Numbered from the stretch's first letter, positions 35,924-45,634 are shown. The stretch is DNA of 60,496 bases from Iodobacter sp. (GCF_025352645.1 NZ_JANXSO010000161.1:1-60496); one strand, 5' to 3'. A program made the numbers and translations. Notes: generated from the letters alone by a model not told the origin.

Positions 35924-37117
35924 ATGAGTGAGTTGGTTCTAGTTATCAATGCCGGTTCGTCCAGCATCAAGTTTTCCCTGTTTGAAACCGGCGCAGCTGA
36001 CCCTGTTTTGCTCTTTAAAGGCCTGGCTGATGGGATCTATGTTGATCCAAAGTTTGTAGCCAAAGATGCAGCTGATAACAAGCTGGTGTCTGAGTCTATG
36101 CCAGCCGATATGCCCAAAAATCATGATTCTGCGCTACGCCATATGTTGGCTTGGCTAAATAGCCATATTAATGGCCGCCATATTGCGGCTATTGGCCATC
36201 GCGTGGTACACGGTGGTTTAAATTTCTGCCATCCAGTACGCATCACAGAAGAGGTATTAAAAGGCTTGGATGAGACCGTGCCTTTGGCTCCTTTGCATGC
36301 ACCGCACAATATTATGCCGATGCGTGTTTTGGCCCAACTCTTGCCAAACGTGCCACAAGTAGCGTGTTTTGATACCGCTTTCCATCGCACTCAGCCTGAG
36401 CTTGAGCAGCAATACGCGCTGCCATATGAATTTAGCGAGCAGCATGGTATTCGCCGCTATGGCTTCCACGGCCTGTCTTATGAATATATCGCCAGCGTAT
36501 TACCTACCATTGATGCCAAGGCAGCGGCAGGGCGCACTGTAGTGGCTCATTTGGGCAATGGCTCGTCGATGGCGGCTTTGCTTAATGGCGTATGCCAAGC
36601 GACCACCATGGGCTTCACGGCCTTAGAAGGCCTGCCTATGGGCACACGCTGCGGTACGATCGATCCAGCGTTGGTTCTGCACTTTATGAGCCATCTAAAA
36701 ATGGATGTGGCGCAAATTGAAGAGCTGATGTACAAAAAATCGGGCTTATTGGGCATGTCGGGTATTTCTAGCGATATGCGTGATCTACACGCTAGCAAAG
36801 ATCCACATGCAAAATTTGCAGTCGATTACTTTGCTCACCGCGTAGTACGTGAAGCGGCTTCTTTGGCGGCTGCGATGCAAGGCTTTGATGCGCTGGTGTT
36901 TACTGCAGGTATTGGTGAAAACGACGATATTGCCCGTGCTACCGTGTGTAATGAATTGCGTTGGATGGGGGTGGAGCTGAATGAGGTAGAAAACGCTAAG
37001 CGCTCTGGTGAGCCGCGTTGCATCTCGCTGCCAAGCAGCCGTATCCCTGTTTACATTATCCCAACCAATGAAGAGCTGATGATTGCTCGCCATGCTTTAA
37101 AGTGTGTAGCAGCTTAA
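35924..37117 (+). CDS. ackA: Acetate kinase
   Basis: A 397-residue ASKHA kinase that interconverts acetyl-phosphate plus ADP with acetate plus ATP. Motifs: VLVINAGSSSIKFSLF at the start, GHRVVHGG, CFDTAFHRTQP, RRYGFHGLSYEY, VVAHLGNGSSMAAL, and FTAGIGEND. It is full length. Phosphotransacetylase (pta), its usual partner, is not adjacent. A perfect terminator follows. A phosphoketolase gene in the same window could supply acetyl-phosphate. Confidence 0.97.
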   Translation: MSELVLVINAGSSSIKFSLFETGAADPVLLFKGLADGIYVDPKFVAKDAADNKLVSESMPADMPKNHDSALRHMLAWLNSHINGRHIAAIGHRVVHGGLNFCHPVRITEEVLKGLDETVPLAPLHAPHNIMPMRVLAQLLPNVPQVACFDTAFHRTQPELEQQYALPYEFSEQHGIRRYGFHGLSYEYIASVLPTIDAKAAAGRTVVAHLGNGSSMAALLNGVCQATTMGFTALEGLPMGTRCGTIDPALVLHFMSHLKMDVAQIEELMYKKSGLLGMSGISSDMRDLHASKDPHAKFAVDYFAHRVVREAASLAAAMQGFDALVFTAGIGENDDIARATVCNELRWMGVELNEVENAKRSGEPRCISLPSSRIPVYIIPTNEELMIARHALKCVAA

Positions 37118-37132
37118 ATACCTAGCCATATC

Positions 37133-37171
37133 AAACGGCCACTGGAGATGATCCATGTGGCCGTTTTTTTT
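37133..37171 (+). terminator. Rho-independent terminator of ackA
   Basis: AAACGGCCAC (37133-37142) pairs with GTGGCCGTTT (37157-37166), followed by nine or more T. Confidence 0.92.
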
Positions 37172-37280
37172 TGCGTATCTAATTACCGATTCAACCCTGA
37201 AATGGATTTTGTTTGGTTTAACTTTGAAGCCGGTTCACGTATCCTTCAGGCCTTGCCGGAGTCCGAGTGGACAAAAAATA

Positions 37281-38039
37281 ATGGATAAAGACACTGTAAT
37301 CGATTTATTGCCAGAACCGCGTCGTCTAAAGGCTGGGCGAGGCTGGCAGTGGTATGTGCAGGGATTCAAGCTATTTCGTCGCCAACCAGGCATGTGGATT
37401 GTGCTGGCGCTGCAATTTCTAGTGTTAGCTTTGCTGGCCAGCGTGCTGCCTGCAGTGGCCGCTATAGCCTATACCCTAGTTTCGCCGGTTCTTTCTGCGG
37501 GTCTATTCTTAGCCGCTAAGCAATGCGATATAGGGAATAAAGTGGGCCCATTGGATTTATTTGCCGCTTTTAAGTCTGAGGTAAAACCATTGTTGCGGAT
37601 TGGTTTTATTAATGTGCTCGCCGTTCTGCTGGTTACGGTATTGCTGAGTTTATTTGGTAATCAAGGCAGCTTGGCAGATATCACTCCAGGAACTTTGCCT
37701 ACACCCGAACAAATGAAATCATTGTATTTGCATACTTCACTTAATTTAATTTTGATGACGCCGATGATTTGTGCCGTTTGGTTTGCTCCGGCGCTGGTTT
37801 TGTTTGAAGGATATACGCCGCTAGAGGCGATGAAATTGTCTTTTACCGGCGTTTGCCGTAATTGGCAGGCGTTTTTAGTCAGTGGTTTGATTACAATTGT
37901 TCTGTGTGTTTTCTCAGCATTTACTTTATTGCTGGGCTTATTGATTGTGCTGCCTGTCATGATGTTGATGCAGTATGCAGCTTACCAAGAAATTTTTGAA
38001 GCAACGCCAATTGGCATTGATGGAGCATCCGCGTGCTAG
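37281..38039 (+). CDS. BPSS1780-family membrane protein
   Basis: A 252-residue inner-membrane protein with five to six transmembrane segments; glycine/leucine-rich helices start at about residue 32 (MWIVLALQFLVLALLASVLPAVAA). The LFAAFKSEVKPLLRIGFINV block and the C-terminal EGYTPLEAMKLSFTGVCRNW are characteristic of this betaproteobacterial family. Function unknown. I chose ATG 37281; the frame from 37155 starts inside the ackA terminator. Its stop overlaps the dgkA GTG. Confidence 0.72.
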   Translation: MDKDTVIDLLPEPRRLKAGRGWQWYVQGFKLFRRQPGMWIVLALQFLVLALLASVLPAVAAIAYTLVSPVLSAGLFLAAKQCDIGNKVGPLDLFAAFKSEVKPLLRIGFINVLAVLLVTVLLSLFGNQGSLADITPGTLPTPEQMKSLYLHTSLNLILMTPMICAVWFAPALVLFEGYTPLEAMKLSFTGVCRNWQAFLVSGLITIVLCVFSAFTLLLGLLIVLPVMMLMQYAAYQEIFEATPIGIDGASAC

Positions 38040-38407
38040 AAAGTCCATTTAAAGGAAAAACAGGAATTGCCCGTGTTTTTAACGCACTGGGCTATTCTTT
38101 AGACGGCTTAAAGGCCGGTTGGTTGAATGAAGCGGCTTTTCGCCAAGTCAGTTTATTGGCATGCATAGGGATTGCCTGCGCTTTTTTTATTCCAGGCTTG
38201 CCCCATTGGGGGCGTGCAATTTTAATTGCCAGTCACTTTGCCACCATGATTGTGGAATTGCTGAATTCAGCGATTGAAGCGGCAGTTGACCACACCTCGC
38301 TAGAGCGGCATGTACTTGCTAAACGTGCTAAAGATTTAGGCAGCGCAGCACAATTGGTTTGTTTATTGAATTTAGCCCTGATGTGGTGTTTGGTAGTGTT
38401 AGGCTAA
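38033..38407 (+). CDS. dgkA: Diacylglycerol kinase DgkA
   Basis: A 124-residue integral membrane kinase that recycles diacylglycerol to phosphatidate. It has three transmembrane helices, the N-terminal GYSLDGLKAGWLNEAAFRQ amphipathic helix, and the catalytic VELLNSAIEAAVD block, with ERHVLAKRAKDLGSAAQL. Start is GTG at 38033, overlapping the previous stop by 7 bp. The minor GTG start and overlap imply translational coupling with the BPSS1780-type gene. Confidence 0.94.
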   Translation: MLESPFKGKTGIARVFNALGYSLDGLKAGWLNEAAFRQVSLLACIGIACAFFIPGLPHWGRAILIASHFATMIVELLNSAIEAAVDHTSLERHVLAKRAKDLGSAAQLVCLLNLALMWCLVVLG

Positions 38408-38454
38408 GTTTTGTGCTTTATTTGAGACTTGATGAGTTAATTAAAGTCTTTTTA

Positions 38455-38488
38455 AAAAGTCCCATCGTTATAGCGATGGGACTTTTTT
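38455..38488. terminator. Bidirectional terminator between dgkA and the convergent gene
   Basis: AAAGTCCCATCG (38456-38467), loop TTATAG, CGATGGGACTTT (38474-38485). U-runs occur on both strands (TTTTTT at 38483-38488; AAAAA at 38454-38458 for the minus strand). The stem overlaps the last bases of the minus-strand gene. Confidence 0.92.
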
Positions 38489-38950
38489 ATTCCACCCTAA
38501 AGCCGATTTAATTTGTTTTAAGTAAGCATAAGCCGTTACTTCATGGCCAGCATCACATAATAGTTTGTGCCAATGTTCTAATACTGTTTCTAGCCCCGCT
38601 CTATTTTGGATAAGAGCAAAGTCTTGTTCTAAAAAGCGATCGAGCTTGCCTGCCAAATACTGCTGATTACTCATAAACATCATTTTGTATACTTGCGCTA
38701 AGGCTTGCTTATCAATCCCTTCAAGGCCAATTTGGTTAAGGGCACTCACTTCTTCGACCATTTTCAGTAGCTCTAGCCGAGCCAAGCCTTCTTCTAGTTC
38801 ATCTAAGCTCATGGCTTTAAGCAATTCACTGCGTGTTCTTTTGCCATCAAGCATAATCAGCAGGCGACGTGCCGTGGAAGAAAGCAAACCACTACGCTCG
38901 TCGATTTCCTTATTGCCTTTGGCCGTTTTACGGTAGCACTGCTGATCCAT
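38468..38950 (-). CDS. Hypothetical protein with RKTAKG...LDGKRT N-terminal domain
   Basis: A 160-residue cytosolic protein. The N-terminus (CYRKTAKGNKEIDERSGLLSSTARRLLIMLDGKRTRSELLKAM) resembles a small winged-helix-like module found in several betaproteobacterial hypotheticals. The remainder is helical (LARLELLKMVEEV; FLEQDFALIQNRAGLETVLEHWHKLL). No known function. I chose ATG 38950; an ATG at 39013 is also in frame and neither has a strong ribosome site. Monocistronic. Confidence 0.6.
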   Translation of the reverse strand: MDQQCYRKTAKGNKEIDERSGLLSSTARRLLIMLDGKRTRSELLKAMSLDELEEGLARLELLKMVEEVSALNQIGLEGIDKQALAQVYKMMFMSNQQYLAGKLDRFLEQDFALIQNRAGLETVLEHWHKLLCDAGHEVTAYAYLKQIKSALGWNKKVPSL

Positions 38951-39102
38951 TGATGATGACCAAATAGAGTTGTGTTGGATGAGATTACTCCAAGACCCTA
39001 TATAAGCCAACATTAAAATATTAAATGTTTACTTAAAGTTCATTTATCTGACATTAAATTGTAACGGTGGCTTAGAAAGAGGATTGGGCTTAAAGTTTAA
39101 GC

Positions 39103-39131
39103 AAAAAAAATCGCCCCATATAGAGGCGATT
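39103..39131 (-). terminator. Rho-independent terminator of ccsA
   Basis: AATCGCC (39109-39115) pairs with GGCGATT (39125-39131), and the minus-strand transcript then has eight U (39103-39110). Confidence 0.88.
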
Positions 39132-39153
39132 ATTATTAGGTAGAAGTGGCTTA

Positions 39154-40290
39154 TTAAAGGCCGCCGTAGGAATGTAAACCAGATAAAAACATATTCACGC
39201 CAATAAAGGCGAAGCTAGTAACAAACAGGCCAATTAGGGCCCACCAAGCTAATACATTTCCTCGCCAGCCTTTTACTAAACGCATATGCAGCCATGAAGC
39301 GTAATTGAGCCACACGATGAGCGCCCAAGTTTCTTTTGGGTCCCAGCTCCAGTAGCCGCCCCACGCTTCGGCTGCCCACATTGCGCCTAGAATGGTGGCA
39401 ATCGTAAAGAATAAAAAGCCGATAGAGATGGCCTTATACATCACCTCACCCAACGTTTCATAGCTAGGCAGGCGGCTGGCTAAAATGCCTTTGGAAACCA
39501 GCAGCTGAGCCGCTGCAAGCCCTGCAGATAGGGCAAAAGCACCGTAGCCAACAAAATTAGCCGGTACGTGGATCTTCATCCACCAAGATTGCAGGGCGGG
39601 GATCAATGGTTGAATCTCGTGGGCTTGGCGATCCACGCTATACCAAAGAATAAAGCCCACCGCCGCCATGATAATAGGCAGCACAAATGCGCCCATGGTT
39701 TTGGCTTTACCCTGATTTTGAAATTTCTGTTCGTAATACAAATACATCAAAGTGGTGATCATACAAAACAGAATAAATACTTCGTAAAGATTAGAAACGG
39801 GGATATGCCCCACGTCTGCCCCAATCAAATAGCTTTCGTACCAGCGCACCAGTTTAGAGACCAAGGCGGCTGAAGCGGCCGCCCAAGTGAGGTTGCTGGC
39901 GATGTCTAAAGCGGTGTTGGAGCGGCGCAACATACCCAACCAATACATTAAGGTGGCGAGTAGATAAAGCACGCACATCCACATTACTGCCGATTGGCTG
40001 GATAAAATATATTTCAGCCAGAATACGCTTTGCCCATTGGCAAGGTTGCCTTGGTAGAGCGATATCCCTGCGAGGGCAAAGAGGGCACTGATAGGCAGAA
40101 AGACGCGCATGGCAGGCCAAAAGCGGCCAAACCACACAATGGCTGCTATGGCCCCAAGCAAGATGCCTTCTTCGTAATAATCCATAAAATTGGCGTAGCG
40201 CTTATACGCAAACAGGCCGCCAGCAATAATGACAAAGGCAAACAGCATGTCAAATAGCGATACACGGCGTTTGGAGATAGTGAAACTCAT
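39154..40290 (-). CDS. ccsA: Cytochrome c biogenesis protein CcsA (System II haem handling)
   Basis: A 378-residue polytopic protein. The tryptophan-rich WWD-type haem motif is present (WGGYWSWDPKETWALIVWLNYASW), and conserved His residues lie in nearby periplasmic loops (SWLHMR). It exports haem and, with ResB, ligates it to CxxCH motifs in the periplasm. Its ATG overlaps the resB stop by 4 bp. The gene is sometimes called ccsB or resC in Neisseriales. Confidence 0.93.
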   Translation of the reverse strand: MSFTISKRRVSLFDMLFAFVIIAGGLFAYKRYANFMDYYEEGILLGAIAAIVWFGRFWPAMRVFLPISALFALAGISLYQGNLANGQSVFWLKYILSSQSAVMWMCVLYLLATLMYWLGMLRRSNTALDIASNLTWAAASAALVSKLVRWYESYLIGADVGHIPVSNLYEVFILFCMITTLMYLYYEQKFQNQGKAKTMGAFVLPIIMAAVGFILWYSVDRQAHEIQPLIPALQSWWMKIHVPANFVGYGAFALSAGLAAAQLLVSKGILASRLPSYETLGEVMYKAISIGFLFFTIATILGAMWAAEAWGGYWSWDPKETWALIVWLNYASWLHMRLVKGWRGNVLAWWALIGLFVTSFAFIGVNMFLSGLHSYGGL

Positions 40291-42296
40291 GGGGTTTTTC
40301 CTTCGGCAAAATCCGAGCTGAGCTCGGCAAATTCTCGATCTAGATCGGAGTTTTTGCGATTGCTACTCATCGCGATCAGGGTTTTTCCACCAGCAAGGCG
40401 AACCCAAACGCGATTTTCACGAATATAAAACATGCAGAAAATGCCGATTACCAATAATAGCGAGCCAAAATAGACAATGTTTTGCCCAGGAGCGCGGGTA
40501 ATTTGAAAGCCGCTGGCTTTGACTTCTTCAAAGTGATTGGCGGCTAACCATACCGGTGGGCCATATTCAAATAAGCTGCTCACCGCCACTAAACTATCCA
40601 TCAAAAAGCGATATTGCGTTTCATCCATGGGTAATACCGCCAGCCCCGCTTTTTCTTGCGCCACATCCATCACGTCAATAACGGCACCTTGCAAGATCTT
40701 GATATAGGTTTGGGCTACGGTTTGGCGCTGATCTTTAGGTACTTTTTGCTCGAGGAAGCTTTCAATTGCGGGAAAGCCACCTTCGCTAAAGCGCATCAAT
40801 ACGCCGCTAGTTACATCACTAAATTGCGCTTCACCAGCCTTAGAAATACCACCACTTTGGAAGGCTTTAGCGGCAGTACGGCGGGCAATTTCTGGGTAGA
40901 GCGATTTATTCAGCAGGGCCGCACGTAAACGCATAAAGGTGTTAGCTTCTAGCTCCTTATCCAGTGGAATACGTACAAACTGAAAGGGTGCTGCCACTTC
41001 GGTACGCATGCCGGTGACGGCATAGCCCGCACCTTTTTCAAAGAATGGTGCAAAGTAATTGAGGTACTCAGTGGCTTGGCCATTTTTATCGCGTAATTTA
41101 AATTGAATCGACGGGCCGATATTTTTTAAATTGTGCTCGCTTTGCACCGTTTGTGCGGAGGCCATGGCTTGGGCGAATTTGCTCACCGCCATAGTGTTAT
41201 TAGCAACCTTGCCCATATTTTCAATATTAAACGCGCGAAAATCGCCCATTTCTAATTGATAAGGCTGGCCATTAATTTGTATGGCTTGGGTGGCTTGTGA
41301 GCGGGCAATCAGTGGCCGTGCCGTATTGCTGTTTAAATCCCAGCGCTGCATATCGAGCTTGGAGCCGCCATCGCTAAAGCTGGCTTGATAAACCGCTACC
41401 CCATTGTAAATTAATGGTTTATTAACTTCGACTTTGGCTCTTTTAAGTACTTTGCCGGTTTTCTTATCTAGCAAATCGATATCACTGGCAAACAACTTGG
41501 GCTGGCCGGTGGAGTAATGTTCGATATGAAATTTATTTAACTTCACAGCAAAGGGCAAGTCTTGGACAAAATAACCTTGGCCTGCATTTAAAAACACCAC
41601 ATCACCTACCGTGCCCTCGGACAGGGTGACGTTACCACGGAAAGATAAATTATCTTCGGGTAGGCGGCTTTGCGCGGGGACTTTACTCTGTGGCAAATCG
41701 CGTGTTTCTGGCGTTTTAAAGCCAAATAACTCGGTGAGTTTGAGGGGCACATTGCCATCTAGCAAGCCTCCCACACAAATCACTACAATCGCGGCATGGG
41801 CAAATAAATAGCCTAAGCGCTGAAAACTACCTTTTTTGGCGGCGATCAGTACATGGCCATTTTCTTCTTTAACTCGGCTACGGTAGCCACGATTAGATAG
41901 CGCATCGATCACCTCTCCAGCTGCAAGCTCACGATTAATCTCGTGGTGGTGCGACATTAAACGTAGCGAATTCTGTGTGGCGTTTTCACGATAGCCACGT
42001 ACATCCCGCCATATTCCAGGCCATTGCCGCCAAATGCACAGGCTGGTAGATAGCACTAAAAAAACCAAAATGAGCAAAAACCACGCGCTGTGGTAAACGT
42101 CGAATAGGCCGAGTGGGTGGAATACTTGGAACCAGAATTCGCCAAACTCAATTTTATAGTTTGGATAAGGCTCGTTTTGCTTGAGCACAGTGCCAATCAT
42201 AGAGGCGATAGCCAGAATGCTTAGCAGGCTGACGGCAAAGCGCATGGACGAGAATAGCTCGTAGAGTGCTTTAGAAAAGGAAGTTTTGGGTGTCAT
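40287..42296 (-). CDS. resB: ResB/Ccs1-family cytochrome c biogenesis protein
   Basis: A 669-residue membrane protein. Several N-terminal helices (RFAVSLLSILAIASMIGTVLKQNEPYPNYKIEFGEFW) are followed by a large periplasmic domain and a final helix (IVYFGSLLLVIGIFCMFYI). ResB holds apocytochrome and acts with CcsA. Family blocks: VFLNAGQGYFVQDLPFAVKLNKFHIEHYSTGQPK, VEVNKPLIYNGVAVYQASFSDGGSK. It is first in the resB-ccsA operon, downstream of the cytochrome c4 gene. Confidence 0.93.
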   Translation of the reverse strand: MTPKTSFSKALYELFSSMRFAVSLLSILAIASMIGTVLKQNEPYPNYKIEFGEFWFQVFHPLGLFDVYHSAWFLLILVFLVLSTSLCIWRQWPGIWRDVRGYRENATQNSLRLMSHHHEINRELAAGEVIDALSNRGYRSRVKEENGHVLIAAKKGSFQRLGYLFAHAAIVVICVGGLLDGNVPLKLTELFGFKTPETRDLPQSKVPAQSRLPEDNLSFRGNVTLSEGTVGDVVFLNAGQGYFVQDLPFAVKLNKFHIEHYSTGQPKLFASDIDLLDKKTGKVLKRAKVEVNKPLIYNGVAVYQASFSDGGSKLDMQRWDLNSNTARPLIARSQATQAIQINGQPYQLEMGDFRAFNIENMGKVANNTMAVSKFAQAMASAQTVQSEHNLKNIGPSIQFKLRDKNGQATEYLNYFAPFFEKGAGYAVTGMRTEVAAPFQFVRIPLDKELEANTFMRLRAALLNKSLYPEIARRTAAKAFQSGGISKAGEAQFSDVTSGVLMRFSEGGFPAIESFLEQKVPKDQRQTVAQTYIKILQGAVIDVMDVAQEKAGLAVLPMDETQYRFLMDSLVAVSSLFEYGPPVWLAANHFEEVKASGFQITRAPGQNIVYFGSLLLVIGIFCMFYIRENRVWVRLAGGKTLIAMSSNRKNSDLDREFAELSSDFAEGKTP

Positions 42297-42306
42297 AAGA
42301 AGTCAA

Positions 42307-42324
42307 AAAGGGGCAAAAGCCCCT
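42307..42324 (-). terminator. Terminator downstream of cytochrome c4
   Basis: AAGGGGC-AAAA-GCCCCTT, with a T-rich tail on the minus strand. It lies between the cytochrome c4 stop and the resB start. Confidence 0.6.
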
Positions 42325-42457
42325 TGGTCTGGGGATCCCTAGTGGTGAATGTAAGCTGTGACATTTGCACGAGAGATCCCTGATACCGGAAAAAGTTCCA
42401 GTAGGGAGTGGCAGTGCTCGCTCACTAAAGAACGAAGTGCTGCCAAGTTAAGGCTAA

Positions 42458-43087
42458 TCAATGCAGAGCTTGGATGTACTCAGCCACGGCTTTGATTTCG
42501 TTGTCAGACATTCTGCTGGCAATATCTTTCATAACCTGATTATTGGCACGACTTGTGCTAGGGTCTTCGCTGCGGAAACCATTGAGTTGGCTCAGGATAT
42601 AGGCCGAATGTTGGCCACCCATACGTGGATATTGTCCTGGAATGCCAGCGCCAGAAGGGCCGTGGCAGGCCATACAGGCTGGAACACCCTTGGCCATGAC
42701 GCCACCACGATAGATCTTTTTACCTGCTTCGATCAGCTCTTTATCAGAAGCGCCACGATCCTTAGCTTGTTGGGTAGAGAAATAGGCGGCAATGTTTTGC
42801 ATGTCTTCTGGAGACAAAGGCGCTGCCATACCCATCATTACGGGATTTTTGCGCTTACCCGCCTTAAATTCGGTCAATTGTTTTACAATATATTCAGGAT
42901 GTTGGCCTGCAAGGCTAGGATTGGCAGAAGCCGCACTATTGCCATCTACGCCATGACAGGCCGCACAGACTTGATCAACCAGTATTTTACCTTTAGCCGG
43001 ATCTGCTTTCGTGCTGCCGGTGGCAAATGCGGTCGGGGCCATCATCAAAAGTGTGGCAATGATTGCTGCAACAGGCGCACGGCGCAT
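42458..43087 (-). CDS. Cytochrome c4, di-haem periplasmic electron carrier
   Basis: A 209-residue protein. A signal peptide (APVAAIIATLLMMAPTAFA) is followed by two homologous cytochrome domains with haem motifs CAACHG and CMACHG. Each has its axial Met (GMAAPLS and QVMKDIASRM regions). Cytochrome c4 feeds terminal oxidases. I chose ATG 43087, the start of a proper signal peptide; a longer frame from 43144 has no such logic. It is divergent from engB. Confidence 0.93.
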   Translation of the reverse strand: MRRAPVAAIIATLLMMAPTAFATGSTKADPAKGKILVDQVCAACHGVDGNSAASANPSLAGQHPEYIVKQLTEFKAGKRKNPVMMGMAAPLSPEDMQNIAAYFSTQQAKDRGASDKELIEAGKKIYRGGVMAKGVPACMACHGPSGAGIPGQYPRMGGQHSAYILSQLNGFRSEDPSTSRANNQVMKDIASRMSDNEIKAVAEYIQALH

Positions 43088-43194
43088 AAGTATTATCCTC
43101 AAAAGTGCAATGTGGCCGAGCTGAACCGGCCGACGATCATTCAAATGCTGGTATTCTATAACAAGACCTGTTCACAAACCACAGTGGTTACCCA

Positions 43195-43860
43195 ATGTCG
43201 CTTTTTCAAGGCTTGCAATTCCTGACAACCGTCAATGACCTGAAGGCTCTTCCGGCTGACGGTATGGAAGTTGCATTCGCCGGTCGTTCCAACGCCGGCA
43301 AGTCTAGTGCTATTAATACACTGGCCAACCATACGCGGCTTGCCTTTGTTTCTAAAACACCAGGCCGTACTCAACACATCAACTATTTTCAATTTGGTAA
43401 TGCGAATAACCGCCTTGTGGATCTACCTGGCTATGGCTATGCCGAAGTACCTGTGTCAGTTAGGCAACACTGGGAAAGATTGCTTAGTCAATATCTGGTC
43501 CGTCGGACAAATTTAATCGGCCTTGTGCTCATTATGGACTCCCGTCGCCCACTTACTGATTTAGATCGGCAGATGCTGAATTGGTTTCGCCCGACGGGTA
43601 AGCCGATTCATTGTATTTTAACTAAGTGCGATAAGCTGAATCGTCAGGAACAAATTGCGATTCTACGTAAGGTAGAAGCGGAGTTTGCTGATGAGGCGAT
43701 GATTACCGTTCAGCTCTTTTCTAGTTCTAAAAAGTTAGGTGTGGATATCACGGAAAAGGTTGTTGGTGGTTGGTTTGACGCCATGAATTACCGTGAAGAA
43801 ATGCTTGCTGCAGATGATGACATAGACGAGGAAAATTCAGAACCGACAGACGGGGAGTGA
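43195..43860 (+). CDS. engB: Ribosome-biogenesis GTP-binding protein EngB (YihA/YsxC)
   Basis: A 221-residue Era-like GTPase for 50S subunit assembly. G1 is [10 protein letters not shown]2 TPGRTQ, G3 DLPGYGYA, and G4 TKCDKL. It has the typical N-terminal [12 protein letters not shown] and an acidic tail ([15 protein letters not shown]). It is divergent from cytochrome c4 with about 108 bp between starts. Confidence 0.96.
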   Translation: MSLFQGLQFLTTVNDLKALPADGMEVAFAGRSNAGKSSAINTLANHTRLAFVSKTPGRTQHINYFQFGNANNRLVDLPGYGYAEVPVSVRQHWERLLSQYLVRRTNLIGLVLIMDSRRPLTDLDRQMLNWFRPTGKPIHCILTKCDKLNRQEQIAILRKVEAEFADEAMITVQLFSSSKKLGVDITEKVVGGWFDAMNYREEMLAADDDIDEENSEPTDGE

Positions 43861-44197
43861 TCTAGCTTGCAGTTCTATATCAACGTCCTATCTTGACTTT
43901 AGGTGCGCCCCTGCACCTCCCGCTTTTTCCTCCCTGAGCGGGTACTTTGGCAACGTGCCAAAGCGTATATAACCCCGGTCGATGCATGCTCTGACCGGGG
44001 TTTCTTTTTTCTATTTCACCTATCTTTGACTTATTCGCTTAGTAATCCTTTAGAATTGTCTTATATTGCGGTGCAGTAGCTGCTCGCCGTAGATACAATG
44101 TGGTGTTCGTGCTGTGGCGAGTATATGATCTTTCGCTGCAGAAATGAGTTGAGTAATCCGCAATACTGCTTCGATAAAAGAACAGGAGAGGAATGCA
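43861..44197. other. Intergenic region between engB and pilG
   Basis: About 337 bp. It has a perfect hairpin CTTTGGCA/TGCCAAAG (43945-43963) and the engB terminator (43971-44008). The remaining ~190 bp must hold the pilG promoter; I see no confident boxes. Confidence 0.5.
43971..44008 (+). terminator. Rho-independent terminator after engB
   Basis: AACCCCGGTC (43971-43980) pairs with GACCGGGGTT (43993-44002), followed by a T-rich tail. Confidence 0.9.
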
Positions 44198-44581
44198 ATG
44201 TCAAAGCTCGCCGGAATAAAAGTCATGGTGATTGATGACAGCAATACCATACGTAGAAGTGCAGAAATTTTTCTTGGCCAAGCAGGGTGTGAGGTTATTC
44301 TTGCCGAAGATGGCTTTGATGCCTTGGCTAAAATCAGTGATCGCTTGCCTGATGTGATTTTTGTTGATGTCATGATGCCAAGACTAGATGGCTACCAAAC
44401 TTGCTCACTGATTAAAAAGAATCCACGCTATAAAATGACGCCCGTTATTATGTTGTCCTCTAAAGATGGTTTATTTGATCGTGCCAGAGGCAGAATGGTG
44501 GGCTCTGATGAGTATTTGACTAAGCCTTTTACTAAAGACAGCCTATTACTGGCTGTTGGTGCACATATCAAACTTACTTAA
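44198..44581 (+). CDS. pilG: Twitching-motility response regulator PilG
   Basis: A 127-residue single-domain receiver (REC). VMVIDDSNTIRRSAEIFL carries the acidic pair, the phospho-acceptor Asp is in VIFVDVMMPRLDG, and the conserved Lys is in YLTKPF. PilG is phosphorylated by ChpA and promotes pilus extension and cAMP synthesis in Pseudomonas. GGAGAGG lies just upstream. It is first in the pilG-pilH-pilI-pilJ-chpA block. Confidence 0.93.
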   Translation: MSKLAGIKVMVIDDSNTIRRSAEIFLGQAGCEVILAEDGFDALAKISDRLPDVIFVDVMMPRLDGYQTCSLIKKNPRYKMTPVIMLSSKDGLFDRARGRMVGSDEYLTKPFTKDSLLLAVGAHIKLT

Positions 44582-44656
44582 CCTTGCATTTAGCAGTGCT
44601 ATAAATCAAAGGTTAACCGAGCTTAGTACTTGATTTTATTTATGGGTAAAACATCA

Positions 44657-45019
44657 ATGAGTATTAGAAAAATTTTAATCGTCGACGATTCGCCAACAGA
44701 GCGCCACTTTTTGGGCGAATTGCTCAATAAAAATGGCTTTCAAGTGTTGACTGCCGAATCAGGCGAAGAAGCCGTGGCAAAGGTCAAAGAAATTATGCCT
44801 GACCTGATTTTAATGGATGTAGTGATGCCGGGCATGAATGGCTTTCAAGCAACACGTACCATTAGCCGTGATGAAGCCACAAAACATATTCCAATTATTA
44901 TGTGTACGTCTAAAAACCAAGAAACAGATATGGTATGGGGACGTAGACAAGGTGCAGTAGAATATGTAGTTAAACCAGTTGATTCTCAAGAGTTGCTTGC
45001 TAAAATTGCAGCATTGTAA
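44657..45019 (+). CDS. pilH: Twitching-motility response regulator PilH
   Basis: A 120-residue single-domain receiver. KILIVDDSPTERHFL, phospho-Asp in LILMDVVMPGMNG, and Lys in YVVKPV are present. PilH usually counters PilG and affects pilus retraction. I chose the start at 44657 (SIRKILIVDD), matching other PilH proteins; an ATG at 44642 or 44630 would extend it by 5 or 9 residues. It lies 75 bp after pilG. Confidence 0.92.
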   Translation: MSIRKILIVDDSPTERHFLGELLNKNGFQVLTAESGEEAVAKVKEIMPDLILMDVVMPGMNGFQATRTISRDEATKHIPIIMCTSKNQETDMVWGRRQGAVEYVVKPVDSQELLAKIAAL

Positions 45020-45118
45020 AATTTTAAATCGATCACGTAATAAGTAATTTATTTTATTTAAAAGTAAATTAAATAACTTATTGCGTTTTCAAATGCCTGC
45101 CTATTAAGCGGAAAAATA

Positions 45119-45634
45119 ATGGCCAAACGGATTAGTCTGCGTGAATATCAAGAAGGGGTAATGGCACGTTTAAGAAGCGTTGCAGCTACCGCTCAAGTAG
45201 ATGCCCGTTTGGGTGTGAAGATAGGCGGAGAGAATTGGCTGCTCGATTTATCTGATGTTGCCGAAGTAATGCCCTTACCCGCTATATCGCCGGTGCCTTT
45301 AGTGCATGCATGGTTTAAAGGCGTGGCAAATTTGCGAGGTAATTTAGTCAGTGTTAGTGATTTAGCCGCATTTATTGGCACAGGCAGCTTATCTGCCACG
45401 CCAGCAGCTCGGTTATTGCTTCTACATCCTCGGCATATCTTGCATTCAGCTATTTTGGTAGACCGAATGCTTGGTTTAAAGCATTTGGCTGATTTAACGC
45501 CAGATCATGCATTAGAAAGGTCGGGGAGCTGGGTAGGGGACGCATATCGTGATGCCGCAGGCATGACTTGGCGTAGTTTAGATATTCAAGCATTAGTTGC
45601 ACAGCCTGCTTTCTTGCAAACAGGCCAAATATAG
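45119..45634 (+). CDS. pilI: CheW-type adaptor PilI
   Basis: A 171-residue CheW-like coupling protein that connects the receptor PilJ to the kinase ChpA. It has the CheW fold pattern: VKIGGENWLLDLSDVAEVMPLPAISPVPLVHAWFKGVANLRGNLVSVSDLAAFIG. It lies between pilH and pilJ, the canonical position. Confidence 0.9.
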   Translation: MAKRISLREYQEGVMARLRSVAATAQVDARLGVKIGGENWLLDLSDVAEVMPLPAISPVPLVHAWFKGVANLRGNLVSVSDLAAFIGTGSLSATPAARLLLLHPRHILHSAILVDRMLGLKHLADLTPDHALERSGSWVGDAYRDAAGMTWRSLDIQALVAQPAFLQTGQI